Positions 45,201 through 51,035 of a stretch of DNA of 64,000 bases are shown here, one piece after another. The stretch covers positions 126,317 through 190,316 of the forward strand of contig BLSF01000038.1 in assembly GCA_012862575.1 (NCBI GenBank), written 5' to 3'. This stretch comes from Parietichytrium sp. I65-24A. Its lineage: Eukaryota > Sar > Bigyra > Thraustochytrida > Thraustochytriidae. The position numbers were made by a program, and so were the translations under genes. Within the stretch, counting starts at the first letter, position 1. Each line of letters begins with the position of its first letter. The notes beneath the pieces were generated by a model. It saw only the letters and a list, made by a program, of their open reading frames with translations. It did no database searches and had not been told where the DNA came from.

Positions 45201-48200
45201 AAAATGGCGACCCAATCGGAGGTGACAGTGACGCGTCAGCTTTTGAAGCGATTATTTCGAACGATGGTCAGGTGATTGAAAGTCAGGTCACCTACATTAC
45301 AACGGGACTGTTCCAGCTCTCCTTCATTCTTGAAAGAGCCCGGAAGGCTGGTGGTGGGTCCGCGTCTATCTCAATTCCTAAAATCGGCGCTTTAGTGACC
45401 ATCAGCTCAATCGCAGGATATGCGGACAGCCAAAATTCGTATACAGAGTGTAGCTCGCAGAACACCACTGCTGGAGACTCGGACCTTGTGTGCCGCTTTT
45501 ACGCTCTTGATTCGTTTGAAAACCCTACTGATTCGGGGTCGTTCTCGTTTTCGTTTGTAGACTCTGAGACCGGCACAGCTGTCTACGAAACCTCCGAAGT
45601 TTACAAAGAGCGATTTGGAGTCTATCGAATTTTAGGGTTCGTGCCGTCCGCTGCGGTTGTAACGAAGGTTGTTGCATATGTCGGCTCAGATGCAATCTCG
45701 GAAGCATTCGACCTTGGCGTAGTTCCAGGCAAGCTCTCCACTGCTTTCACCACCATGGAGTGCCCGGAAGACATGGGCTACTTGGCTCCAATCGCTTGCT
45801 CCGTTTTTGCGTTTGATGCGTACGGAAATGCAGTGACTGATAGCGATACTTCGGAGGTGACGATGACGCTTGCTGTGGTCGACACAGATACAGTCGTGTC
45901 AATGACAATCACCTTTATCGAAGAGGGTATTTTCGAAGGTCTCTTTGATGCCGGAGTGGCGGTCGACTCTGGCTCCGATGCTGTGAATATCAAGTTGTTT
46001 ATTGGTAGCGAGGAGGTTGATCAAGCGACAACGAACTTGCGACAAGGCACAGTTTGCACCAATCAATCACGCTCCGTATGTAGTGACGCGGTCGAGGCTG
46101 GTCAACTTGTCTCTTGCTCAGTCATAACCTATGACTGCGATGGAAACCCAACAGGTGAAGCCTTCGAAAGCAACAGTTTTCAAGTGATGCTTGTGAACAC
46201 TGACGGGTCCGATGGCGGAGACTCTGGCAGTGGAGAGACGCAGCTTGCAGGCGACGGAGTTTTCACCACCGGCGCAGCTTCCTCGCAGTACGGACAAATG
46301 CAGCTCTCCCTGGTATACTTTGGAGGTCAGACAGATTCGGGACGGCGCAGGTTCTTGGCGGAAAACTCTATAGCAGTAAGCCCGTCATATATCCAGGTAT
46401 CTCCCGGAACGATTTCCGTGGAGGCGTCATACGTAGTCTGCAGCGATAGCGTGGCAGGTGAAACTGGGACCTGCACAATTTATGCGCGAGATGAGCAGAA
46501 TAACCCATCTGGAACAGCGGATGATGGTGATGGCTTTGCCGCCTCGGTCTTCAGTGTAGCAGACGCTGGTACACAGACTGACGGGGTTGTTTCGTATGTT
46601 CAGCAGGGCGAATACCTCGTGGAGTTTGTCTTCAACGCAACAGGATCCGTTCAGATTAGTGTAACATTTCAGACGGAGACGGTCGAAGACAACATCATCA
46701 CTCTTTCTCCGGGTCTTATGGATACCTCTTCGATGACGTTGTCCTGCCCAGATGAGGCAACGCTAAACTCTGAGCCGTCTTGTGCAGTGACCGTCTTCGA
46801 TTCCTGGTCAAACCCAACATCTCGCTTAATCGATACTTTGTCTGCAGAGTTTGTGTCAGTTGACAACGAAGTTGAGACGATTTCTTTGGTAGAGTCTGGG
46901 ACTGGCGAATTCTTCGTCAAGGCTCCAGCGTCTTCGCAAGTTGGGAATGTCCAGATTAGGCTCAAAGACGGCTCCACTGAATTACAGTCTTCGACGATAG
47001 AGATCAAGTCGAGCCAAATCAGCGCTGCACATTCCTCCGTAGACTGCCAAAGTACAGGTATTGCAGGGGAGTCCATCACATGTACGATTAATGCTGCCGA
47101 TGCAGAGAGCAATCCCGCCGGTACAGGAGCAGACGCGGCGGCATTTCAGGTGTACGGTCCGGATGGCCAGATTGCCGACATTACTACAAGCTTGAATTCA
47201 GAAGGAGCTTTCTCAGTTAGTTTCGTGTTGGAAACATCTGGTTCTGTGAATGTGTCGGTCAAGTTGAGCAATGAGCCTCTCGAGCCAGAGCAGTCTCTCA
47301 TCGAAGTGAGTGCTAATGACGTCGACCCAGCACAGTCATCGTTTGAATGCGATGACATTGAGAGCCTGTCACTCAATAGCGTCATGACGTGTACGATTAC
47401 CCTTCGTGACGCTTATGGCAACTTGGCAGGCGACGCCAATACTGCGATTGATGCCTTATCTGGTCGTGTGTCCCATGCTGCGAATGTAGCGGACATATCC
47501 GCCGAAAACTTTGCAGAGTTGTCGCAAGGCATCTACCAAGGCGATTTTACAATTGGAACTCAGGCCGGGGCAGCAGACACTTACATGGAGTACTCGGGGA
47601 CTGCGATCGGAGACTCTCCGCTCAACACATACATTCTCGCCGGCTCGCCAACCAGGATCTCGTCTCTGACTTGCCCAACTTCTGCGATCATACAGACAGT
47701 GGCGATGTGCCGCTTCACGATGGTGGATTCATATGGCAACCCGGCCGGCCTTTCGACGTCGGATTATGACTCTTCCGGCGCCTCGATTGCTGCAACAACG
47801 GTCGACGAGAGCGAAGTATTGTACTCTGGAACTGTTGGAAACTTTGTGCTCACGTATTCTACGGCTACCATCGGAACTGTTAGTGTTGCAACGACCAACG
47901 ATGTTTATACCAGCTCAGTGCTCATGAAAGCAGGGGATATCGACGCTGCGCAGTCAGTGCTAGAAGATATCTCCGCAAACACATTGACAGTCGGAACAAC
48001 CTTGTCATGGAACATTCTAGGAAGAAATGCAAGTGGAAGCATCTCCGGAAGCGATGCGGACGCACAGGCGTTCAGTGTTGATTTGACTCCCTCGGTTTCC
48101 TTTGCGAGCACTCCGCAAATTTCTTACCTCTCTGCAGGACTGTTTAAAGCTCAAGCTGTGCCAATCGTGGCCGGAACCTTTACGTTGAGTGTCAAATACG

Positions 48201-49003
48201 CTGGCGTGGAGGTGGGATGGTTTTCATTCTCGGCGCAGCACGGCTTACCGAGCTCAACCAAGTCGAGCTTGACTTGCCCTACGACAGGGAAAGAAGGCGA
48301 TGAGCTCGTTTGTTCATTTGCTGTCAAGGACAGTTACAGCAACGTAATTTCGAACAGCACGTATCTCGGCACAAAGCTCACGGCTAAGCTTCTAACCACA
48401 ACTGGATTGGTTGCGTACGCCAACGCACCAGTAATCGATGTCGCGGGTGGCACACTCAGTGTTACTCCGTCAAAAGGCGGTTTCTTGACGATGGCATTGA
48501 TGTGGGACGGTACAACAATTGGCCAAACTCAGCTCATATCAGTATCAAAGCTCACCCAATCTCCGACTGTGGCGCCAACAAGTGCGCCATCAGTCAGTCC
48601 GTCGGCATCCCAGGCACCCACTTCGGATAATTCTCCGACGATTTCGCAACCGACTGAAGAACCAACGAGCACTACTTCTGCGCCGACTAATGCTGGAGAG
48701 ACAACAGCCTCCCCGACCTCTGCTCCAAGCGCAACAACCCCAACCACTTCTCTCCTCACCACATCGGGTGGAGTTGGCGGCGGCGTTATTGCGGCCATTG
48801 TAATCGTGGTAATGCTCATTCTTGCAGTGGGCATATTTCTAAAGATTAGGGCAGGGCGAAAGGTCGGCGTCGTTGCGATGCCCGAAGGCTGGCACAATGA
48901 CAAGAAGAAAGCCGTTCAGCCTGATGGCGTCGAGGAGACTGATGGGGCCACTGCCGAGCACAATGCCGTTCACCCTGACAATGACGGCGAGGACGAGGAG
49001 TAA
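30299..49003 (+). CDS. Giant cell-surface protein, cysteine modules plus ~51 Ig-like repeats
   Basis: A single 18.7-kb exon encodes 6,234 residues. The ATG at 30299 gives a classic signal peptide (MKARAFALAVGGLWAHLAQG); 57 open codons upstream start with GTG. Residues 39 to about 516 hold seven six-Cys modules (DPCPF...SPC...C...C...EYC...GC) joined by Ser/Thr/Pro/Tyr linkers. From about 542 to 6087 there are about 51 units of 90-125 residues built as SxxxCP...AG...C...DxYGN, then a beta-rich stretch ending Vx(P/A)G. This resembles filamin or bacterial Ig-like (Big_1) folds. Units follow an A-B-C order: A has DxFGNPT, B has a (V/I)G(D/S)E-type turn instead, C has DxYGNRAGS. A Ser/Thr-Pro stalk (about 6088-6155), one membrane helix (about 6161-6183) and a charged acidic tail follow. 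A type I surface adhesin or wall/coat protein is inferred; no family is recognised. Confidence 0.93.
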   Translation: MKARAFALAVGGLWAHLAQGRRSEQPGRSLEESGNATDTCPFSETAADSPCYNENCSADPSSELCISYVISYCQENATQDAACVALVGSEGGKTSAPTTSQVDPCPFDGWTADSPCNYQVCIESPGSENCQLYVAEYCNNEKDDPGCQSLSGDSSYTYQPSGQYTSAPTQGTIDPCPFDDVREGSPCLSESCLGSPDSEACRNQVSEYCYKYEEDPGCQSLIGYSTGTPTPSYTYYPSTSSPSASSIDPCPFDDVREGSPCLSESCLSSPDSEACRNQVSEYCYKYEEDPGCQSLSGDSTGTPTPSYTYYPSTSPPSASSIDPCPFDDVREGSPCLSESCVSSPDSEACRNQVSEYCYKYEEDPGCQSLIGYSTGTPTPSYTYYPSTSPPSASSIDPCPFDDVREGSPCLIESCLSSPDSEACRNQVSEYCYKYEEDPGCQSLIGYGTGSPTPSYTYYPSTSPPSASSIDPCPFDDVREDSPCTTSVCLDDPGSGSCQAYVTEYCQVNPDDAGCATFSPSAETSQSPTPMPTQSPTVPEGPSAANSKLLCPPFMYIGVPFRCNVTFLNELGNPLDNINTAKVTATTTLGETVNLVLKSTGGNGTFSTEIDVPSEFSYLSVQVTVGGVDIMSSPAIVDGARYPVTVDCGSESALQAGDDLECVAKVTEVESSVSDDILARSFASQMISALGATSQGKIEILNPREFLIHYPLYLTGSFQVEITFQGTKIISSLALTVTGGAVSSANSSLLCEVSSGLRRVQVQAAFTCTLYLMDSFGNRAGSEESASNYKLVAMRNDNYVALEYDWEWVRSSTNPSDIVFYVIAPTSQGVLQLTVTEPLESEQGTIGTIDLVPPTSMDVLAGFMEPGMSSFSCLGSVAAGGSAKCVLNMSDVFGNPTSTVEDTALFKAYATSSAGLLTAVPIGTSGFATRYFKAPLNIENMTVYIQYNDQELSSDSRIVSVEPLVVQNVTLACDVAETVEAGAPISCEVGLLKSSDVYVGDESIEEMLFLRTTSNGFATTQSGLIAFTGETGRYSFSFVPKYEGATRIRVGFSNAAAIILSPTYYDFKTVAGEPNAMYSTFKCDNAKFTVNATVSCDATFRDSYGNLVSAATIDQSNLTMSLSRGEATFTSRSAVADSTASSLKVTFQGMNSAGNWTVSALLGDQSLYMATTKLLATPGSLAPPNSQLVCPAGGYGGSIVKCFLVANDAFGNPTQNGGSVDQIIAKYNTSSTAKAFAQIVAVAGNTDQTDCPFLTTQIGTSGSFCASYAIYFVPPVTSKDALIQLDVSYAGGSIGTRTIQVAPIQLSAQLSSFDCSGASIVAGSDVVCTAEIMAIDGTRVGDENLASILVPKAAGLSLQSSNITFLSTGLFEIRYKITSAGVGQIGLSTKIDSISQLGSLFTVSVTAAGASPQTTVFNCAGSTGIVTLSAGVDNSLVCGVTFLDAYGNRAALSEEELAYLEIESQAFSTNKNATFSKQWTENNAWLVVKGLTVSGSYSLVPKLRGTALTRASNVYNFKVAGGSPSASKSAFSCPAQASGGAKVSCAISAKDKFGNVATISDLKLFTINSNTVNSENVELLTLGTAEVTSAGLIVGSIRAPTLGGTMDIQVFLEGIPLADARAHVVVNPIDISFDISSVTCEAESGSELIAGEPLSCKLQMFSSSGDAVGDSTFESLIIPQVRAAGVEIGAEAVTFLDSGVYEIVILPTFTGSLEVETTFRIGTVIHSIGDEIYFEVNPGPVDAQQSTIECLYEMVTSASLTRMCSIELRDTYGNIAGSEEDVYGLRLVFPDDLTSVAQPTYSFGWDDSTSSIAVFLGGMTKIGPWEIKAEYASSSFSQSASVYVYAGPMSASMSEISCPEYFIAGTNGICQISPMDKFGNPTFNIEEPISVRYYDTEAADTVQFGVVELAQSQSTDSVLGTDSGIAGAEQPLFNGIIEIPDEIVTLSVVAFLGRESIGMVSVTTKPLDVDFSASSFECNVFQSLVAGEQVDCFIYLLNSELEPIGTETVAASLYGLSGLGAASTLTLGTNTASFQDEGAFRISFQPTIAGINRFGASYKGSQIGIAYDIEVTAGSVDASTSQFSCKTKTTVAGNAFAGCYFTLLDSYGNRAGKSEDISFLTSTVEGPGTSLPTVEFIWSSGTASDGYLFVEGAFQSGVYKMSVSYEDTQIGNKLSFNTTASTAVVPSTELVCSGTVFPVASEIPCSVYFEDAYQNPTSSIKGTPSLKAVANCSGEISTNWYALSATSTAGKFGVQKLIAPRQQCAVELALFYDSAPVTGVVASFEVDFPTISEEKSYVQCIDADLTLVAGTTVSCIMQIQDDSGQAIGGSALVNSFRVTFGQQAPAVAFVSTGSFRFDFTPKMVGSGPLFVQYRNRDGYVYLPIYAGESGTPTSYFYPAVVPSGPNLQKSSITCTEQVVAGGAVTCKFLLRDEFGNARSSQSDMEQITIKGSSTAKLSKTWTASSAVMSTSAFTFEIEVTNFATTQGSSKLTWWRKSDTLGSDLFAVTVQVVAGAPSSALSSFTCPTQAVSGLPILCEVNLRDSYGNDAEVDETILSKLSVQSGERWGQVTLENGLYATLTLGAMESANLTIAVSYDGVNIPSLAQNVLVTPITLDSSSSKFSCSVTASGVVTAGSAVTCFYTVSLSGWEEDSVDTILGAILGSFSAELTLESTKTRVALTDISYIGDKTFKASFIPTTAGVSTFRLQRKQESSITTMGSLSITVAAGKPSWTSSIIDCSRAASERLAGSYLRCGIRVYDIYNNRAGSSSSFTGLKVQVSDTESNILQPFTLLANFSWVGTSTSSAQDISVSVSGLNTAGEWKVSVLDLSGNSISTYVTVDPGYLSVSNSKVICPATVQAMTTLECVIDAVDSYGNPTLQIRDTSKGLFLSGLDNTTGVRSFSRIGLEEVSASTDASAGSTSLIASGAVEYKWIGRLTASALETTMVISASYGQASLGEKQIVDVEPFDLDDEAVTFQVVETEDSEFSAGDSIQMLLSLYDNDGLPTGNEDLGNQLQLNVYQDGALLSSAMFYSAVSTLSTGVFSFDVTILMAGNSTVSVSFGNMFDASLSLYVLSGQPVAELSEISCSSSISYAAGAAVQCPVQLRDSYSNVVELTDSAVSGLSVLAVSPLDSTLQIPGTFNLSTGMIGWTESTLVNSGVWKIEGAIGTEAMPLSSAVNVTAQKASAANSEITCPTQAQSGSQFLCKIVLLDSFQNPTAKLGGISVMMRSPDLLSSSFSAISLYAKGQGIAVFTANPDYVGQSVSVVLSNSTGPVESSSTTVAISKIEIDAASSSVVCSGSGATASNQTIAGNMVQCIVTLLDSTGAPVGSESLGSSLKLELLPTPSQSSIVKFLGTGTFAVQLYPTKAGLMTIGVLYDGEVVGHSTSKLGVLSSTASGTYSTFQCPSSFLVGNSLTCVARLKDKYGNALSDDKLKLATMTAKLSSLYTGSVVEASAGTVKTDVSSALEFNFPGGSLLSASKWQASAIINGVSLKTQSGSAAASVIGKPLGTYDIDIECPEQTTGNSKALCKIYMYDQYGNPTLSGAQLSAKVLFTTQNTMTFPSLSEKVDSSASLSISSNVAPESMWYETSFLAPAIAEQVTVEIYNKQELKGSASVEVLPLDVSASNSELSCPEKSQSAGTMVQCMLYMKSSENEAIGEESSLGALKIQALSKGNLLSSSKIQAQWLQTGIVIVSLNLTRSGTYEIRAYFAKGVSDSELLGETASVNVIPHSIANSISLSCWPSAWTSTASTAVMMTSGQEFVAGNNIYCPVSLYDRYGNAMLASQIAISSLQADAGSDSSLDSSSLSVEQHAEMGIIAKGKISASGLWYISIALPAQAKYSPKVPVNIVAGTLSGKMSSIVCPASAFTASTVVCSVNARDSYGNSITSLPETIATSILTTAASTSGGYTAFGSASFSAAMDTLELSVLAPSFETELKVSVGLLSSDATFKFAVQRVSILPKALSAESSSVSCDATSAVAGSSVTCFVSITEDSGEPFGSAAFFSNSIRLQAKNGGRVITVVDGTYLQTGLMQYTFQSTTTGSTSISVIYNKKKFLDSALSVEITPDVGSVDNSILTCQKAVVAGKKLVCSVALKDKFGNKASHDGTLSLHGELQGTVNALDSEFDSEGSSFIAKAIFASVELAGNWSFSLKDLSGGVSTSKATVIVSGGAPDASTSQVVCPASVASGVKWTCDVIPYDTFGNLATFAASSTAQLPIMMEVAYNSNVEYGTLKIDGEALYLEHSAPVVDDSAITMSISVFYAKGKKRLPLILSNGESVQVEPIQINTDNAVVKCDPTIIAAGSVATCTIYISDEAGSLMGGPELASVFNPKAIIKGLPVASVSSVVYVVEGVYQFTVLAKQTGQVLVYVYWRNTVLSKGESGSSSSFTVQAGSVEPANLGLTCSHSVLSAGSSLTCRVILRDAYKNIAGSEDDAEAFTAVAISADGTSQLEGSALTFAVDSQGTRGFSTAVEITEAGKWLIQVYSTYSTSLGVLGSQTVEVTALTTRDSSKSELSCPELGYAGSFVKCILNTYDMYGNPTGTAADLSSVVGLANVGDDIINVEKFFGSAIGEFILQAKPSTVGNMTVKVNTQEAVLEIAETAIEPSASALYCPEDTTFKAGSGVTCHLKLNDASETPLGDANAISFLRVTTKNSGVKLDASVVYTGETGLFLVKFTPLKMGVVAVTVEMRKSGSYVQIGSTSRLNVLPGAVVPAWSVLTCGKPSSEGIVMTAGSSLSCRIALRDSLGNEAGSAGDEAIFRAAIVDKTTLIPVGTSSITFSKAGSLTLTATSTLATNALIQVTYLDTTTAAEVLLDSVHIVIKPSVASASKSYLTCPEYVVQNAMGYCAVTLVDVYDNVALGSTANFDVVKPAVYKTGTSKFMWAQFQSSADGLDTKLAFKATLAGNFTIQLSAYDAAKNRLGDVVSVANVVARELAISSSNSQLTCKESELEVGSIGYCLITARDQNGDPIGGDSDASAFEAIISNDGQVIESQVTYITTGLFQLSFILERARKAGGGSASISIPKIGALVTISSIAGYADSQNSYTECSSQNTTAGDSDLVCRFYALDSFENPTDSGSFSFSFVDSETGTAVYETSEVYKERFGVYRILGFVPSAAVVTKVVAYVGSDAISEAFDLGVVPGKLSTAFTTMECPEDMGYLAPIACSVFAFDAYGNAVTDSDTSEVTMTLAVVDTDTVVSMTITFIEEGIFEGLFDAGVAVDSGSDAVNIKLFIGSEEVDQATTNLRQGTVCTNQSRSVCSDAVEAGQLVSCSVITYDCDGNPTGEAFESNSFQVMLVNTDGSDGGDSGSGETQLAGDGVFTTGAASSQYGQMQLSLVYFGGQTDSGRRRFLAENSIAVSPSYIQVSPGTISVEASYVVCSDSVAGETGTCTIYARDEQNNPSGTADDGDGFAASVFSVADAGTQTDGVVSYVQQGEYLVEFVFNATGSVQISVTFQTETVEDNIITLSPGLMDTSSMTLSCPDEATLNSEPSCAVTVFDSWSNPTSRLIDTLSAEFVSVDNEVETISLVESGTGEFFVKAPASSQVGNVQIRLKDGSTELQSSTIEIKSSQISAAHSSVDCQSTGIAGESITCTINAADAESNPAGTGADAAAFQVYGPDGQIADITTSLNSEGAFSVSFVLETSGSVNVSVKLSNEPLEPEQSLIEVSANDVDPAQSSFECDDIESLSLNSVMTCTITLRDAYGNLAGDANTAIDALSGRVSHAANVADISAENFAELSQGIYQGDFTIGTQAGAADTYMEYSGTAIGDSPLNTYILAGSPTRISSLTCPTSAIIQTVAMCRFTMVDSYGNPAGLSTSDYDSSGASIAATTVDESEVLYSGTVGNFVLTYSTATIGTVSVATTNDVYTSSVLMKAGDIDAAQSVLEDISANTLTVGTTLSWNILGRNASGSISGSDADAQAFSVDLTPSVSFASTPQISYLSAGLFKAQAVPIVAGTFTLSVKYAGVEVGWFSFSAQHGLPSSTKSSLTCPTTGKEGDELVCSFAVKDSYSNVISNSTYLGTKLTAKLLTTTGLVAYANAPVIDVAGGTLSVTPSKGGFLTMALMWDGTTIGQTQLISVSKLTQSPTVAPTSAPSVSPSASQAPTSDNSPTISQPTEEPTSTTSAPTNAGETTASPTSAPSATTPTTSLLTTSGGVGGGVIAAIVIVVMLILAVGIFLKIRAGRKVGVVAMPEGWHNDKKKAVQPDGVEETDGATAEHNAVHPDNDGEDEE
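30815..31702 (+). repeat. Four near-identical 222-bp tandem repeats in coding sequence
   Basis: The word starting ATTGAC/ATCGAT-CCTTGCCCATT recurs at 30815, 31037, 31259, 31481 and 31703, exactly 222 bp (74 codons) apart. Copies differ at scattered bases only. Diverged modules lie before (30413, 30603) and after (31703-31845, identical only at its start). Each copy encodes one six-Cys module plus a TPTPSYTYYPSTS-type linker. Confidence 0.95.
31921..48560 (+). repeat. Array of ~51 diverged Ig/filamin-like coding repeats
   Basis: Repeats are visible at protein level only; the DNA is diverged. I counted about 51 units by their SxxxC...C...D-x-Y-G-N signatures, in about 17 A-B-C triplets. The count is by eye and the last ten units fit the triplet rule less well. 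Confidence 0.8.
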
Positions 49004-51035
49004 GAAAACATTCGATACCTTTCCGTGTTGCAGCTTGCAAGACGATAAGTAAGAAATTCAAAGTTCGCATTTGATCCAACCGCTAAGGAAGGCAGCCTTC
49101 GGTTCCTTCCTCCTTTCTTATTCATAGAATCACAGAGCCGCCACGCATTGCAACTCCAAAGCGAGCGAGTGCAACTGTAAACCCATCCACCAGCTTGCCG
49201 CGACTTTTGCTTTGGTGGCTTTTGCATGGCAGGTGAAGGAATGAATGCCCCTTTGCGACCGTCTGCTCCAAGTTTATCTTGCCAATAATCAAAGAGATCC
49301 CAAAGAGAACCAATTCAGAGAGAAGAAAGAACCCAAAGAGAACTGAGAGAGAAGTGGGAAAGCCCAGAACCCAGCAGGATTAGCAGTTCCAGCGGAGTGT
49401 TTTGAATTATTTGAATTTTGAATTTTGTTCTGACTGTGAATTATTACTGATAGACGATTTCAGCCGATCTGCTGTTACCGGACGCGTTTCGCTGTCCAAT
49501 TTCTCATCCCAGTCGTATTAGCACGTTAGAACTTCTAGAGAAACGGACTAGAGTGGATCAGTCGTTCAATTCTCGCACTGACATGACCGAAGAGTGCTAG
49601 CGAATCAATTATTTCCTTTTCACTCACAACAGCCGACTCCTAGAGGATCATAGATCCCAGTCTAGTACAGCTCTATTAGGAATGGGAAAGTTGTATGTAT
49701 CGTTAAAGGAGGAGTTTGAAAGTTTCGTAACTCGCACTAAAAAGATTTTTGAAAGCAATGGGTCGACTGAGAAGACTGACAGTGAAGACAATAAAGCTCG
49801 TGGCTTGTGGATTGAGGATTGTGAATTGATTCTCAGGAAGGGCAGTAGCTCTCCTTAATCAGCCGTCTATCGGTTCCCGAGGTGGGAACCTGGGACAGTT
49901 TAAACAAGACCTTCGACGATGGAAAAAAAAGAAAAACGAAGAAAAGCAGAGACACAGAACAGTTCGGATTCTCTGGCTTCTTGACTGGCTGGCTGGCAGT
50001 GAGTACTTGATGCTGGGAATTGCGGAATAGGTAGGCTCAACAGAAATTACTGGTGGAAAGAGTGAAAGAGTGAAAGAAGGAAAAAAAGGAGGCCTAGGCC
50101 GCTCTTCTCTCTCTCCCTCCTCTCGTCGTGTACAACCACTACGGTCCACTACGCCCCATCCCCGCACTGCACTCACTGCACGGTCGACAGCGACCAGTTC
50201 TTGTATGATAGGGTCGCCTTCATAGCATTGGGCGATAGGAATTGATGTTGACGACCTTTTACTACCTATTAGCACTTCGTAGTGGTACTCTCCGCATGAC
50301 TAGCGGGAGCTACCATTTCGTTATGTTGGGGCTGTGCACTATACTTCGCATATTTTATCTTATTGGCCTATGCGTCCCTAATGTAGCACTACGTAATGGC
50401 TATAATGCAACTAAATAGTCCATTGCATAGCAGAATGAACTCATGGATTCTAGTATGTAGAACTAACACTTTCGTCTCCCTCAATAAAACAAGTTCGGGA
50501 GAGTGACAAGATCACTAGCAGATACTCTATGAATCGCCGGATGCTTGCGCGAGCTTATTGTTTCCGCCTAGTACCGCTACTCTCTCCTGCCAACAACCAC
50601 TCTCACTCTTCCTTCTCCTCCCTCTCACTCCCTCCTCCGCGTACACCTGAAGATCCCCCGGGGACCCCACACTTAGGAAAAAGCGCGCCGGCCTTGCCCT
50701 CTCAGAAAGAAAAAAAATTCGCGGTGCCCCGCAGTTGCTTGTGGTGCGGAAGGCACGGGTGTGCTCGTACGTGTGGATCCAGCAGGTGGTGGGAAGCTAA
50801 GCTCTCGCGGGGACAGTCACGAGGACACCTTTTGCGTACGCGCGGAATAAGGCGCAAGGTAAAGTTTCGCTTTTGTTGCGGTTCGTTCAACAGTGGCGCT
50901 GCGCGGGTTGATAGATAGACGTGTACATCGGCGGAGTGGATTGTGTGTTTAACCTCCGCAGCTGCCAACAACGAGCCAGTGAACGCGTTTTCTTCGCGCA
51001 GGCGGGCAAGTACTAAGCACCAAACACCAAACACC
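49004..51035. other. Intergenic region, giant gene to bZIP gene
   Basis: 2 kb. AATAAA occurs at 49791-49796 on the plus strand, a possible but distant polyadenylation signal for the giant gene. Several short frames (for example 50529-50918) are Ser/Pro/Arg-rich with no motif. No RNA gene is recognised. Confidence 0.5.

Noticed and set aside
50529-50918. 129-codon plus-strand frame before the bZIP gene
   Set aside because: Ser/Pro/Arg-rich with no recognisable feature, and likely 5' flank of the bZIP gene.
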